Shown piece by piece: positions 1-6,136 of a stretch of 22,689 nucleotides of DNA. The DNA is from JABFSS01 sp964449445. GTDB taxonomy: Bacteria > Patescibacteriota > Gracilibacteria > Peribacterales > Peribacteraceae. The DNA lies in the NCBI GenBank assembly GCA_964449445.1, contig CAYUZT010000014.1:1-22689 (forward strand), in the 5' to 3' direction. A model generated the notes under the pieces. It saw nothing but the letters and a program-made list of their open reading frames with translations. It had not been told where the DNA came from and ran no database searches. How positions within the stretch are numbered: position 1 is the first letter of the stretch; each line of letters begins with the position of its first letter. The position numbers and the translations under genes are program-made.

Positions 1-106
1 TCAAGAAGAGACAAACTTACATTTTCAGCCCCCAAAATTTCCCATTAAGCCAAGATCCTCAAATTACTCTCCTCTGTTTCCTCAGTTTCTTCTTTTCGTC
101 AGTTCC
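1..106. other. Left-edge non-coding stretch
   Basis: No convincing gene is seen here. It is the A/T-rich 3' flank of the minus-strand gene that ends at 107. I see no clear hairpin with a T-run, so no terminator is called. Confidence 0.5.
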
Positions 107-979
107 CTATCGACACACAAACCTCGTCGAATCGCAGTAGAACGTTCCCTGTCCATTGTAGTTCGTCGTTGTCGTTGAACGGTAATGGAGGTTGCCTGCC
201 GAGTCGTAGAAGTAGCGCGGCTGATACTGGTCGACTTTGCGGTAGCGGCGCGGATGACCATAGGGGGCGTACACACCGGAGTCGGTGTATTTGACGGCGT
301 TATCGAAGTACCACTCATCGGAATCGGCAACGGCGACGCTCACGGAATCCGTACTGCGATCAGCCTGCACGCGCAGGAGAACGGGCAGATTGAGCGATGC
401 GTTCTCGCGCACGCGCACGCGCAGGATCATTGAGCGGCTGGTCTTGGGGGCCAGGCGCTGCGCGTCCCACCGGATCACTTTTCCATCACTGTAGCCGCCG
501 TAGGTCGCGCTCTCGAAGCCGACGATATCATCCAGATATGCGCGGACGGTATAGGTACGCATCTGTGAATCGTCATTACGGACGTAGATGCTATACGTGA
601 GCAGCTCACTGCGGGGAACGGGGTTGGGGTTGGCAGTCACGCGGACGGAGATTGCGCCGGTGCAATCTTCGGTGGGAAGTCCGCAGCGCGTCGTTGCAGG
701 CCACGCGGAGGTGCGGGGTGCGACGTACGTGTTCTGGACAGAAGTAGGACGACTGTAGGGCAAGACGTATCGTGTAGGAGCGATCATCTTCTCATCGAAG
801 TAGCTCCAGTCGCTGCACTCGCCGCTGCGGTTCCACTGGTGGCACTGGAATCCCGGGTAATTGCGGTACGGCAACGACGCATCGCGCGCGAAAGCTCGGG
901 CCGCAAAACTCACGGAGAGGAGTACAACCACTCCTCCAACGAATGCGGTCACGAAGCTCCGGAGTGGACAAGCAATCAT
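107..979 (-). CDS. Secreted DUF11-like repeat-domain protein
   Basis: A 290-residue protein with an N-terminal signal peptide: residues 1-31 are a basic start, a hydrophobic run around FVGGVVVLLSVSF and then AARAFA. Residues 32-100 are Cys/Tyr-rich with no family I recognise. Residues about 108-215 look like a DUF11-type beta-sandwich: a stretch beginning ISVRVTANPNPV, then a strand with TYSIYVRND, and later SRSMILRVRVREN. This is the layout seen in bacterial surface proteins. The C-terminal 70 residues are Tyr/Arg-rich, end in CDSTRFVCR, and carry no membrane anchor, so the protein is probably exported and not membrane-bound. The related domain at 4883-5833 suggests a family of exported paralogues. 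The start is supported by a good promoter immediately upstream on the minus strand. Catalytic function: none visible. Confidence 0.8.
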   Translation of the reverse strand: MIACPLRSFVTAFVGGVVVLLSVSFAARAFARDASLPYRNYPGFQCHQWNRSGECSDWSYFDEKMIAPTRYVLPYSRPTSVQNTYVAPRTSAWPATTRCGLPTEDCTGAISVRVTANPNPVPRSELLTYSIYVRNDDSQMRTYTVRAYLDDIVGFESATYGGYSDGKVIRWDAQRLAPKTSRSMILRVRVRENASLNLPVLLRVQADRSTDSVSVAVADSDEWYFDNAVKYTDSGVYAPYGHPRRYRKVDQYQPRYFYDSAGNLHYRSTTTTNYNGQGTFYCDSTRFVCR

Positions 980-988
980 CTATAGTAT

Positions 989-1016
989 TTTATACGATAC
1001 GCACCACAATTGTCAA
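989..1016 (-). promoter_or_regulatory. Sigma-70-like promoter of the 107-979 gene
   Basis: Read on the minus strand, TTGACA (1016-1011) is followed by a 16-base spacer and TATAAA (994-989). Only nine bases lie between the -10 box and the ATG at 979. A start site about seven bases past the -10 would leave an mRNA leader of 0-3 bases. Confidence 0.75.
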
Positions 1017-1034
1017 TCAGTCTGTCAATCGGTC
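1011..1034. repeat. Tandem 12-base repeat over the -35 box
   Basis: TGTCAATCAGTC (1011-1022) is followed directly by TGTCAATCGGTC (1023-1034), with one mismatch. On the minus strand this places two TTGACA hexamers 12 bases apart. The proximal one fits the -10 box of the 107-979 gene. The second could be a duplicated operator half or a chance tandem duplication. Confidence 0.7.
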
Positions 1035-1064
1035 TTCCGCTCCCGGCAGCCATTTTTTCGCCAT

Positions 1065-1079
1065 TTCCCGTTGCGGGAA
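1065..1079. other. Short hairpin upstream of the 1115 gene
   Basis: TTCCCG (1065-1070) and CGGGAA (1074-1079) are perfect inverted copies around a TTG loop. There is no T-run, so this is not a terminator. It lies between two divergent genes and could be an operator. Function unknown. Confidence 0.35.
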
Positions 1080-1114
1080 GAGTACAGTGATCGCGTCTCT
1101 TCCCCACCTTCTCT

Positions 1115-1435
1115 ATGTGTCATGGTTCTTGCTGCGGTGATAAGTTCGGTACCGGCTGCGGCGGCTGTAAATTTATCGTCGGCATCGTCGCGCTCCTCAC
1201 CACGATCACGACCATTGCCACCCTCATCGGCGTGTACAACACGCACATGACGGCCGAGGGCTGGATGTTCGGCACGCTCAACGGCTCGCTCGCCATCATC
1301 GCGCTACTGCTGTCGGTGATGTGCTGGCTGAAGCTCGTCAAGAAAATGTGTCCATGCGGAAAGGGATCCTGTGCGGGTGGATCGTGCGGTGGCGGATGTC
1401 CGGGATGCGGCAATGATCCGTGCACGTGTAAATAA
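1115..1435 (+). CDS. Small cysteine-rich two-helix membrane protein
   Basis: A 106-residue protein I cannot assign to a family. Cysteines 2, 6, 7, 15 and 18 lie before the first predicted transmembrane helix (about 19-40, FIVGIVALLTTITTIATLIG). A short loop leads to a second helix (about 53-75). A basic segment with K73, K76 and K77 follows, then a tail with eight cysteines at 79, 81, 86, 91, 95, 98, 103 and 105 in a Gly-rich context. By the positive-inside rule both ends face the cytoplasm, so the two Cys clusters could form one metal or Fe-S site beneath the membrane. That is inference. The protein could also be a disulfide-rich exported peptide precursor. The ATG at 1115 follows a C/T-rich leader like the other genes here. 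It diverges from the 107-979 gene. Confidence 0.7.
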   Translation: MCHGSCCGDKFGTGCGGCKFIVGIVALLTTITTIATLIGVYNTHMTAEGWMFGTLNGSLAIIALLLSVMCWLKLVKKMCPCGKGSCAGGSCGGGCPGCGNDPCTCK

Positions 1436-1497
1436 TCGTGGAAGGGCCACCTACGGTGTCCCTCCCACGAACCCACCCTTCCCTAGGAGGGGCGCTC

Positions 1498-1525
1498 AGC
1501 GGCGGGGCCCACGAGACCCGCCGCT
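1498..1525 (+). terminator. Possible terminator hairpin after the 1115-1435 gene
   Basis: AGCGGCGGG (1498-1506) pairs perfectly with CCCGCCGCT (1517-1525) around a 10-base loop, 63 bases after the stop codon. The nearest T-run (TTTTA at 1535-1539) is ten bases away, so this may be a weak or Rho-assisted terminator, or simply a structured spacer. Confidence 0.4.
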
Positions 1526-1614
1526 TCGCGGTAGTTTTATTGCTTCCGCGATAGTGAAGTTTGTTCTACACTCTCCCGGCTCTGCGTCTTCTAGGAGCGC
1601 TTTTCTAAGCATTT

Positions 1615-1722
1615 ATGAGTATTAGAAATATCGCCATCACCCTTCGACTCACCCTCGCTTCGCTCGGGTTCGCTCAGGGCAGGTCGCCCCATCCTCACCT
1701 CTCGAATCATGTCCATCCGTAA
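1615..1722 (+). other. Upstream ORF mimicking the TypA N-terminus
   Basis: A 35-codon ORF runs from the ATG at 1615 to the TAA at 1720-1722. Its first eight residues are MSIRNIAI, identical to the first eight residues of TypA, which starts at 1709. Four of the seven codons after ATG differ in at least two positions or are wholly different (AGT against TCC, AGA against CGT), so this is not a recent DNA duplication. From residue nine it reads through the dispersed palindrome at 1640-1683 and is no longer TypA-like. It is in a different frame from typA (offset 94) and its stop overlaps the first codons of typA by 14 bases, an arrangement that could couple translation. It may be a relic start, a leader peptide or an assembly chimera. 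Confidence 0.6.
1640..1683. repeat. Dispersed palindromic repeat, copy 1
   Basis: This begins CCCTTCGACTC and ends GCTCAGGGCAGG, with a GC-rich inner palindrome (ACCC...GGGT). The same two ends, with a shorter middle, occur at 5208-5231 inside another gene. This resembles the short dispersed repeats found in many bacterial genomes (REP-like or MITE-like). It lies 25 bases upstream of the typA start and inside the TypA-like upstream ORF. Confidence 0.65.
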
Positions 1723-3517
1723 CATTGCCATCATCGCCCACGTCGACCACGGCAAAACCACGCTCGTGGATGCGCTGCTCAAGCAGGGCGGTGCGTTCGA
1801 AATGCATGAGCAGGAGAAGGTGGGGGAGCTGATCATGGATAGCAATGCGCAGGAGAAGGAACGCGGCATTACGATCTACGCCAAGAACTGTTCCATCCAG
1901 TACAAGGACTGCCGCATCAACATTGTCGATACGCCGGGCCATGCGGATTTCGGTAGCGAGGTGGAGCGCATTCTGCTCACAGTGGACTGCGTACTTTTGA
2001 TCGTCGATGCGCAGGAGGGACCGATGCCGCAGACGAAGTTCGTGCTCAAGAAGTCTTTAGAGCTCGGTCTCAAGCCCATCGTTGTGATTAACAAGATCGA
2101 TAAACCCGCGGCGCGGTCCATGGACGTGGTGGACGAAGTGTTCGATCTCTTCGTCGCGCTCAAGGCGAACGACGCGCAGCTCGATTTTCCCTACATCTTC
2201 GCCATCGCACGCGAGGGCATCGCGAAGCGGAAGCTGGAGGATGCGTCGAAAGATCTGACTCCGCTCTTTGAGCTGATCATGAGTTATGTTCCCGAGGCAA
2301 CCCAGCGACTGGATGTTCCTTTCCGCATGCAGCCCTGCAGTCTTGCGTACGATAACTACGTCGGGCGGCTCGCAATCGGGCGCGTGTACGAAGGCACGGC
2401 GAAGGTGGGCGACAAGGTCTTCATCAAGAAGACGAGTGGCGAGACGCGCGTCAGCAAGATCACCAAAATCCTCCAGTATCGCGGACTCAAGCGTATCGAG
2501 GTGACCGAGGCCGTTGCCGGAGACATCATCACCATCGCTGGCATTCCCGATATCTACGTCGGCGAAACCATCACCACCGACGAATCCGCCGAGCCGCTTC
2601 CCGCTCTGCACATCGATCCGCCGACAATCAGCATGGAATTCCTGGTCAACAACTCGCCCTTCGCCGGCAAGGAAGGCGACCTGGTCACCACCCGTCACAT
2701 CAAGGCGCGGCTCGAGCGTGAGAAGGAAACAAATGTGGGATTGCACGTGGAAGAAATTCCCAACTCCGACATCTACAAAGTCAGTGGCCGCGGCGAGCTG
2801 CATCTTTCCGTGCTTATCGAAGACATGCGCCGCGAGGGGTTCGAGCTGCAGGTCTCCCGTCCGGAAGTCATTTTTCGCGAGGGCCAGGGCGGGCCTTCGA
2901 CCCGCGAGGAGCCGATCGAGCAGGCGATTGTCGATGTGCCGGAAGAATTCACCGGCACCGTCATCGATATGCTCGCGCGCCGCAAAGGCGAGATGGTCGA
3001 TATGAAAACGTCGGAAGGCCACGCCCGCATCGAATTCAAAGTCCCCACGCGCGGACTGCTCGGCTTCCGCGGCGATTTCATCATCGAGACCCGCGGCGAG
3101 GGGATCCTCAGCCACTCCTTTATTGGCTACGAGCCGTACAAGGGAGATCTGCCCGGCCGCACGCGCGGATCGATGATCTCTATGGGCGGCGGCAAGACCG
3201 TCGCATTCGGTCTCTGGGGTCTGCAGGACCGCGGCAAGCTCTTTGTGATCCCTGGTCTGGACGTCTACGAAGGCATGATCGTTGGCGAGAGCGCAAAGAA
3301 CGAAGATATGACGGTGAACGCCACAAAAGAGAAGAAGCTCACGAACATGCGCTCGTCCGGTGCCGATGAAGCGATCAACCTGACGCCCGTCACGCAAATG
3401 ACGCTGGAGCAGGCACTCGAATACATTGGCGAGGACGAACTTGTCGAGGTCACGCCCAAGAACATCCGGTTACGGAAGAAGTTCCTCAAGGAACACGAGA
3501 GGAAGCGACAGAAGTAA
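1709..3517 (+). CDS. typA: Translational GTPase TypA/BipA
   Basis: A 602-residue ribosome-associated GTPase of the EF-G/LepA class. It binds the 70S ribosome in a GTP-dependent way and is linked in known bacteria to stress adaptation and 50S subunit assembly. The G motifs are all visible: G1 AHVDHGKTT at residues 10-18, switch I with ERGITI, G3 DTPGHADF near 71-78 and G4 NKIDKP near 125-130. Domain II follows at about 200-290. The EF-G-like domains III and V and the BipA-specific C-terminal domain include GRTRGSMISMGGGK and GLDVYEGMIVGE. The length matches the family norm of about 605-615. The start at 1709 gives the standard N-terminus (MSIRNIAIIAHVDHGK). No Shine-Dalgarno sequence is present; the leader is C/T-rich. 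A GTP-binding core this complete leaves little doubt about the assignment. Confidence 0.97.
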   Translation: MSIRNIAIIAHVDHGKTTLVDALLKQGGAFEMHEQEKVGELIMDSNAQEKERGITIYAKNCSIQYKDCRINIVDTPGHADFGSEVERILLTVDCVLLIVDAQEGPMPQTKFVLKKSLELGLKPIVVINKIDKPAARSMDVVDEVFDLFVALKANDAQLDFPYIFAIAREGIAKRKLEDASKDLTPLFELIMSYVPEATQRLDVPFRMQPCSLAYDNYVGRLAIGRVYEGTAKVGDKVFIKKTSGETRVSKITKILQYRGLKRIEVTEAVAGDIITIAGIPDIYVGETITTDESAEPLPALHIDPPTISMEFLVNNSPFAGKEGDLVTTRHIKARLEREKETNVGLHVEEIPNSDIYKVSGRGELHLSVLIEDMRREGFELQVSRPEVIFREGQGGPSTREEPIEQAIVDVPEEFTGTVIDMLARRKGEMVDMKTSEGHARIEFKVPTRGLLGFRGDFIIETRGEGILSHSFIGYEPYKGDLPGRTRGSMISMGGGKTVAFGLWGLQDRGKLFVIPGLDVYEGMIVGESAKNEDMTVNATKEKKLTNMRSSGADEAINLTPVTQMTLEQALEYIGEDELVEVTPKNIRLRKKFLKEHERKRQK

Positions 3518-3522
3518 GAAGG

Positions 3523-3558
3523 GACCGAGGTGACCGAAGGAACCAAGGGGACCGAAGT
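3523..3558. repeat. Four 9-base tandem units after typA
   Basis: GACCGAGGT, GACCGAAGG, AACCAAGGG and GACCGAAGT follow each other without gaps, starting five bases after the typA stop. The units share a purine-rich pattern around CC(G/A)A(A/G). Related 9-base units lie after the gene ending at 4703. Confidence 0.75.
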
Positions 3559-3562
3559 GTTC

Positions 3563-3853
3563 CTAATTTACGAAGTCGTTGTTTATTCTTTTTCGAAGTG
3601 CCGGAGGTACTACTCCGTAGTCATCGTGATGGGGTATTACAGAAATTATTTCATGTTCCTGCATGAATTGTTCGAGCGGCTGACCAGCCAATTGCGCTGC
3701 TCTGGTCGTCAGCATTAATAGTTTTAGTGCATCGCCCACACTCATTTCCTCGTCTACTGCGAATTGTGCGATGTGCTGACGATCGGCTTCATTGATCGTC
3801 CACTCCATAACTTTCGCTGGAGGGAAAACTTCATCGGGGGAATCGTGTGACAT
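3563..3853 (-). CDS. Small hypothetical protein
   Basis: A 96-residue soluble, acidic protein with no signal peptide or membrane segment. Residues 15-65 look helical: DRQHIAQFAVDEEMS, then a stretch with GDALKLLMLTTRAAQLA, then EQFMQEHE. This could be a ribbon-helix-helix-like or helical-bundle fold, but no motif decides it. I do not recognise the family. It converges on typA, ending 46 bases past the typA stop. Its start sits nine bases downstream of a plausible -10 box on the minus strand. Its upstream region is shared with the divergent 3972-4703 gene. Confidence 0.65.
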   Translation of the reverse strand: MSHDSPDEVFPPAKVMEWTINEADRQHIAQFAVDEEMSVGDALKLLMLTTRAAQLAGQPLEQFMQEHEIISVIPHHDDYGVVPPALRKRINNDFVN

Positions 3854-3862
3854 AGGGGAGCG

Positions 3863-3868
3863 AGTGTA
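3863..3868 (-). promoter_or_regulatory. Possible -10 box of the 3563-3853 gene
   Basis: On the minus strand TACACT lies nine bases before the ATG at 3853, the same close spacing as at the 979 and 19636 starts. No good -35 hexamer is seen at 16-18 bases, so confidence is limited. Confidence 0.4.
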
Positions 3869-3922
3869 GGAAGGGAGCTCGAAAGATGCATCAAAAAGGC
3901 CGAGAAAATGATAAGCGCTCTA

Positions 3923-3951
3923 TTAACAAAATGCAATATTTTTGGTATAAT
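3923..3951 (+). promoter_or_regulatory. Sigma-70-like promoter of the 3972 gene
   Basis: TTAACA (3923-3928), a 17-base spacer and a perfect TATAAT (3946-3951), preceded by TGG as an extended -10. The likely transcription start is near 3958, giving a leader of about 14 bases with no Shine-Dalgarno sequence before the ATG at 3972. Confidence 0.8.
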
Positions 3952-3971
3952 GGCAATAACAGACAAACCCT

Positions 3972-4703
3972 ATGCAGAAGCACAAATTCCGCGTTCTCCT
4001 GATGAACCTTGGCTATGCCACAGGGCTCGATGGCTCGCTCAAGAGCTATCTCCTGCGGTGGTACCGCTACCTCTACACGCCCCGCTGGATTATCCGCCGT
4101 GTTCGCCAGTCTATTTACGCGCTGCTCAATCGCGAGCATCCGGATTTGTGCTGCTTCGTGGAGATCCACAAGCACCATGGATTCGTCCCGCACCCGCACG
4201 CGTATACCTCACACATCGAGAACAAGTACGGCCGTTTTTCGCCTCTCCGTTTTCTCCCGTTCTTCCGCGATAACTGCAACGGGTTCTTCAGCCACCATAC
4301 GCTCAAGTTTCAGACGCGGTACTTCCGGCATGGGGGAAAGAAGCTCGTTTATGATATTAATCTCGGAAATGGACTGTCGCTCATCCTCGTACACTTTTCG
4401 CTCAATGCAAAAACGCGCGCCAAGCAGTGTCGTGAACTCAAGGAGATGCTCTTTGGTCGTAAGCACGTCATCGTCTGCGGCGACTTCAACGTGTTCCGCG
4501 GCACGCGCGAGCTCCAGAGCCTGGCGGCAGCGTGCAATTTGCGCGTCGTGAATACGCATGGGGCAACCTTCCCCACAGTCCATCCCAGCAAAGCGCTGGA
4601 TTTATTCCTCTGCCCGAAGGATCTGAAGCATGTGTCTGCTCACGTGATCAATAATGTGAAAGTGTCGGATCATTTGCCAGTGATGCTGGAGGTAGGCGTG
4701 TGA
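3972..4703 (+). CDS. Endonuclease/exonuclease/phosphatase-family protein
   Basis: A 243-residue protein with the metal-dependent phosphodiesterase fold shared by DNase I, AP endonucleases and inositol phosphatases. Conserved positions are visible: N12 in LLMNLGY, metal ligand E64 in CCFVEI, H141 in LVHFSL, D171 and N173 in VCGDFNV, and the terminal D233-H234 pair in VSDHLPVMLE. The ALDLFLC stretch at 208-214 corresponds to the usual (I/L)D(Y/H)(I/V) motif. No signal peptide is seen, so it acts inside the cell. The substrate cannot be read from sequence; DNA, RNA or a phosphoester lipid or sugar are all possible. The length fits a minimal single-domain member. It is transcribed alone from its own promoter. 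Confidence 0.85.
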   Translation: MQKHKFRVLLMNLGYATGLDGSLKSYLLRWYRYLYTPRWIIRRVRQSIYALLNREHPDLCCFVEIHKHHGFVPHPHAYTSHIENKYGRFSPLRFLPFFRDNCNGFFSHHTLKFQTRYFRHGGKKLVYDINLGNGLSLILVHFSLNAKTRAKQCRELKEMLFGRKHVIVCGDFNVFRGTRELQSLAAACNLRVVNTHGATFPTVHPSKALDLFLCPKDLKHVSAHVINNVKVSDHLPVMLEVGV

Positions 4704-4833
4704 AGACTCCGAAGATTCCGAAGACTCCGAGGAGTCCGAGGACCAGAGGGCAAACGCAGCGAGCGGGGCAATTTCGGTATTCCTCTGAGGTCAGGACCTT
4801 GGATTCTTTGGCGTCCTTGGCATCTTTGGCGAT
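4702..4833. repeat. Inverted arrays of 9-base units between genes
   Basis: Directly at the stop of the upstream gene, five 9-base units begin (GAAGACTCC, GAAGATTCC, GAAGACTCC, GAGGAGTCC, GAGGACCAG; 4702-4746). At 4798-4833 four more units lie in the opposite orientation (CTTGGATTC, TTTGGCGTC, CTTGGCATC, TTTGGCGAT). The two arrays can form a long imperfect stem around a 51-base middle. The unit family matches the one at 3523-3558. Confidence 0.75.
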
Positions 4834-4835
4834 AC

Positions 4836-4864
4836 TTGACTAATATAATAAATCATGTTAACTT
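4836..4864 (+). promoter_or_regulatory. Sigma-70-like promoter of the 4883 gene
   Basis: TTGACT (4836-4841), a 17-base spacer and TAACTT (4859-4864) would start an mRNA about 12 bases before the ATG. A perfect TATAAT at 4844-4849 is an alternative -10 without a good -35 box. The exact start is undecided. Confidence 0.6.
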
Positions 4865-4882
4865 ATCTCCCTTTTTCCAGCC

Positions 4883-5833
4883 ATGCGCACTCTCCTCCGC
4901 CTCTCGGCAATCCTTGCGGTCCTGACGGCAATGCTGCTCGCTATGCCGTCTGCGCAGGCGATTGTGTATACGTATCCCGATGGCTCTCAGTCGGAAGAAA
5001 TGCCTGATCCTCCTGCCGATCTCTTCGCCTCTAGTTCTTCGAGGTTTTCGAGCTCTTCGCGGTCTTCGAGTTCCCGTTCCTCGGTTTCTTCGGTTTCCTC
5101 GGCGTCTTCGGTTTCATCCCCATATCCCTACTTCCGCCGCACCGGTGATGCGGCGACGACGCAGACATCATCTGTTGCAAGCCCTCACCCCCCGCCCTCT
5201 CCCGCTGCCCTTCGGCTCGGCTCAGGGCAGGCTCTAGGAGAGGGAGCTGCCTACTCAGTTTCTTCAGGCTCTTCGCCTTCCACGCTTTCCTATATTTCTG
5301 ATGTCCCCAAAGTCGGCGTGAGCCTGGAATCCGATCGCAGCGAAGCCAACCCCGGCGACGATGTTCGCTACTGGATCAAAGTGCGTAACCTGTACACCGG
5401 CGATATGCCGCAGTGGAAGATCGCGTTCTTCTTCGACCGTCATCAGATGCAGATTATCGATGCATCCAGTGCGCGCGGCGAAGGCGATCATCTGACCTTC
5501 ATCGTGCCTCCGATGCGTTCCAACGAGGAAGTGACGTTCACGGTCCGCGTACGGCTCAAAAATCTCAAGCCCGGAACAGTCGTCCGCACCTATGGATCGA
5601 TGATCTGGGATGGCCAAATCAGCCCCGCCTGTTCCAAGAACGATCTTGTGATCATCGCCCGCCCGCCCGTTACAGGTATTGGCGATTACACCGCTCCGGT
5701 GGAAGACCTCGCCGCATTCCTCCGTCCCGTCAGTGCTGCGTCCAAAGGTTCACCCATGCCGCTGATTACCTGGGGCACAGTCGCTATTGCAGGGTTGGGA
5801 GTGGGAGGACGGTTGGGCAAGAAATTTATGTGA
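4883..5833 (+). CDS. Exported serine-linker protein with DUF11-like domain and C-terminal anchor
   Basis: A 316-residue protein. A signal peptide covers residues 1-26 (hydrophobic LAVLTAMLLAMPSAQA, an AQA cleavage site). A serine-rich linker spans about 50-85. An insertion at 104-121 is encoded by a nested palindromic repeat. A second short Ser linker leads to a beta-sandwich of DUF11 type at about 138-265, beginning VGVSLESDRSEANPGDDVRY and including EEVTFTVRVRLKNL. The last 24 residues are a hydrophobic Gly-rich segment ending in GKKFM, consistent with a C-terminal membrane anchor with a basic cytoplasmic tail. It resembles the 107-979 product in its core domain. It is likely displayed on the cell surface. 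There is no enzyme motif. Confidence 0.82.
   Translation: MRTLLRLSAILAVLTAMLLAMPSAQAIVYTYPDGSQSEEMPDPPADLFASSSSRFSSSSRSSSSRSSVSSVSSASSVSSPYPYFRRTGDAATTQTSSVASPHPPPSPAALRLGSGQALGEGAAYSVSSGSSPSTLSYISDVPKVGVSLESDRSEANPGDDVRYWIKVRNLYTGDMPQWKIAFFFDRHQMQIIDASSARGEGDHLTFIVPPMRSNEEVTFTVRVRLKNLKPGTVVRTYGSMIWDGQISPACSKNDLVIIARPPVTGIGDYTAPVEDLAAFLRPVSAASKGSPMPLITWGTVAIAGLGVGGRLGKKFM
5195..5244. repeat. Dispersed palindromic repeat, copy 2, inside a coding region
   Basis: A nested palindrome. The outer arms are CCCTCTCC (5195-5202) and GGAGAGGG (5237-5244). The inner arms are CTGCCCT (5205-5211) and AGGGCAG (5224-5230). The core CCCTTCGGCTC...GCTCAGGGCAGG matches the ends of the copy at 1640-1683. It keeps the reading frame open and adds about 17 non-serine residues to the linker of the 4883-5833 protein. 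Confidence 0.75.
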
Positions 5834-6136
5834 GAAAGAAAATTAACGGTCCGTCAATCATCCTCGGTTTCGTCCCGATCGCAAGACCCGCGACGCCGCG
5901 GTAGCACGTGGAATGTACGATATGAAAAAGGACACGCGCTGTACGTGAACTAAGCCTCTACGAAGGGCTCAACAGCATTTTTTGGGGGAGGAGCGAAGCG
6001 TTCCACTCCAGGGGTGGCGTATTTTTTTAAACAATCTTGGTAAGTCCGTCCGGGAGGTTCTGTCCCTAACAATGAATATAAGGAGGGAACGGCTTCCTCC
6101 CTGCCTCTTTTTATTATTTCTCTTCACATCCTCTGT
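5834..6136. other. Intergenic region upstream of the 958-residue gene
   Basis: There is no credible gene in these 303 bases. A hairpin, GGAGGGAA (6082-6089) against TTCCTCC (6094-6100) with a CGGC loop and one bulged G, is followed seven bases later by TTTTT (6108-6112). It could be a weak terminator or a 5' leader structure just before the next start. TATTAT (6112-6117) is a possible -10 box, but no matching -35 is seen. Confidence 0.4.

Noticed and set aside
1371..1625. 84-codon plus-strand frame overlapping the end of the Cys-rich gene
   Set aside because: It starts inside another coding region, is Arg/Pro-rich from GC content and has no leader or motif.
2057..3397. Minus-strand open frame of 446 codons opposite typA
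   Set aside because: It lies wholly within a conserved GTPase gene; the product has no recognisable motif and the frame is explained by GC-rich codon use.
6082..6112. Strong terminator upstream of the 6137 gene
   Set aside because: The hairpin has a bulge and its T-run is seven bases away, so it is mentioned only as a possible weak terminator or leader structure.
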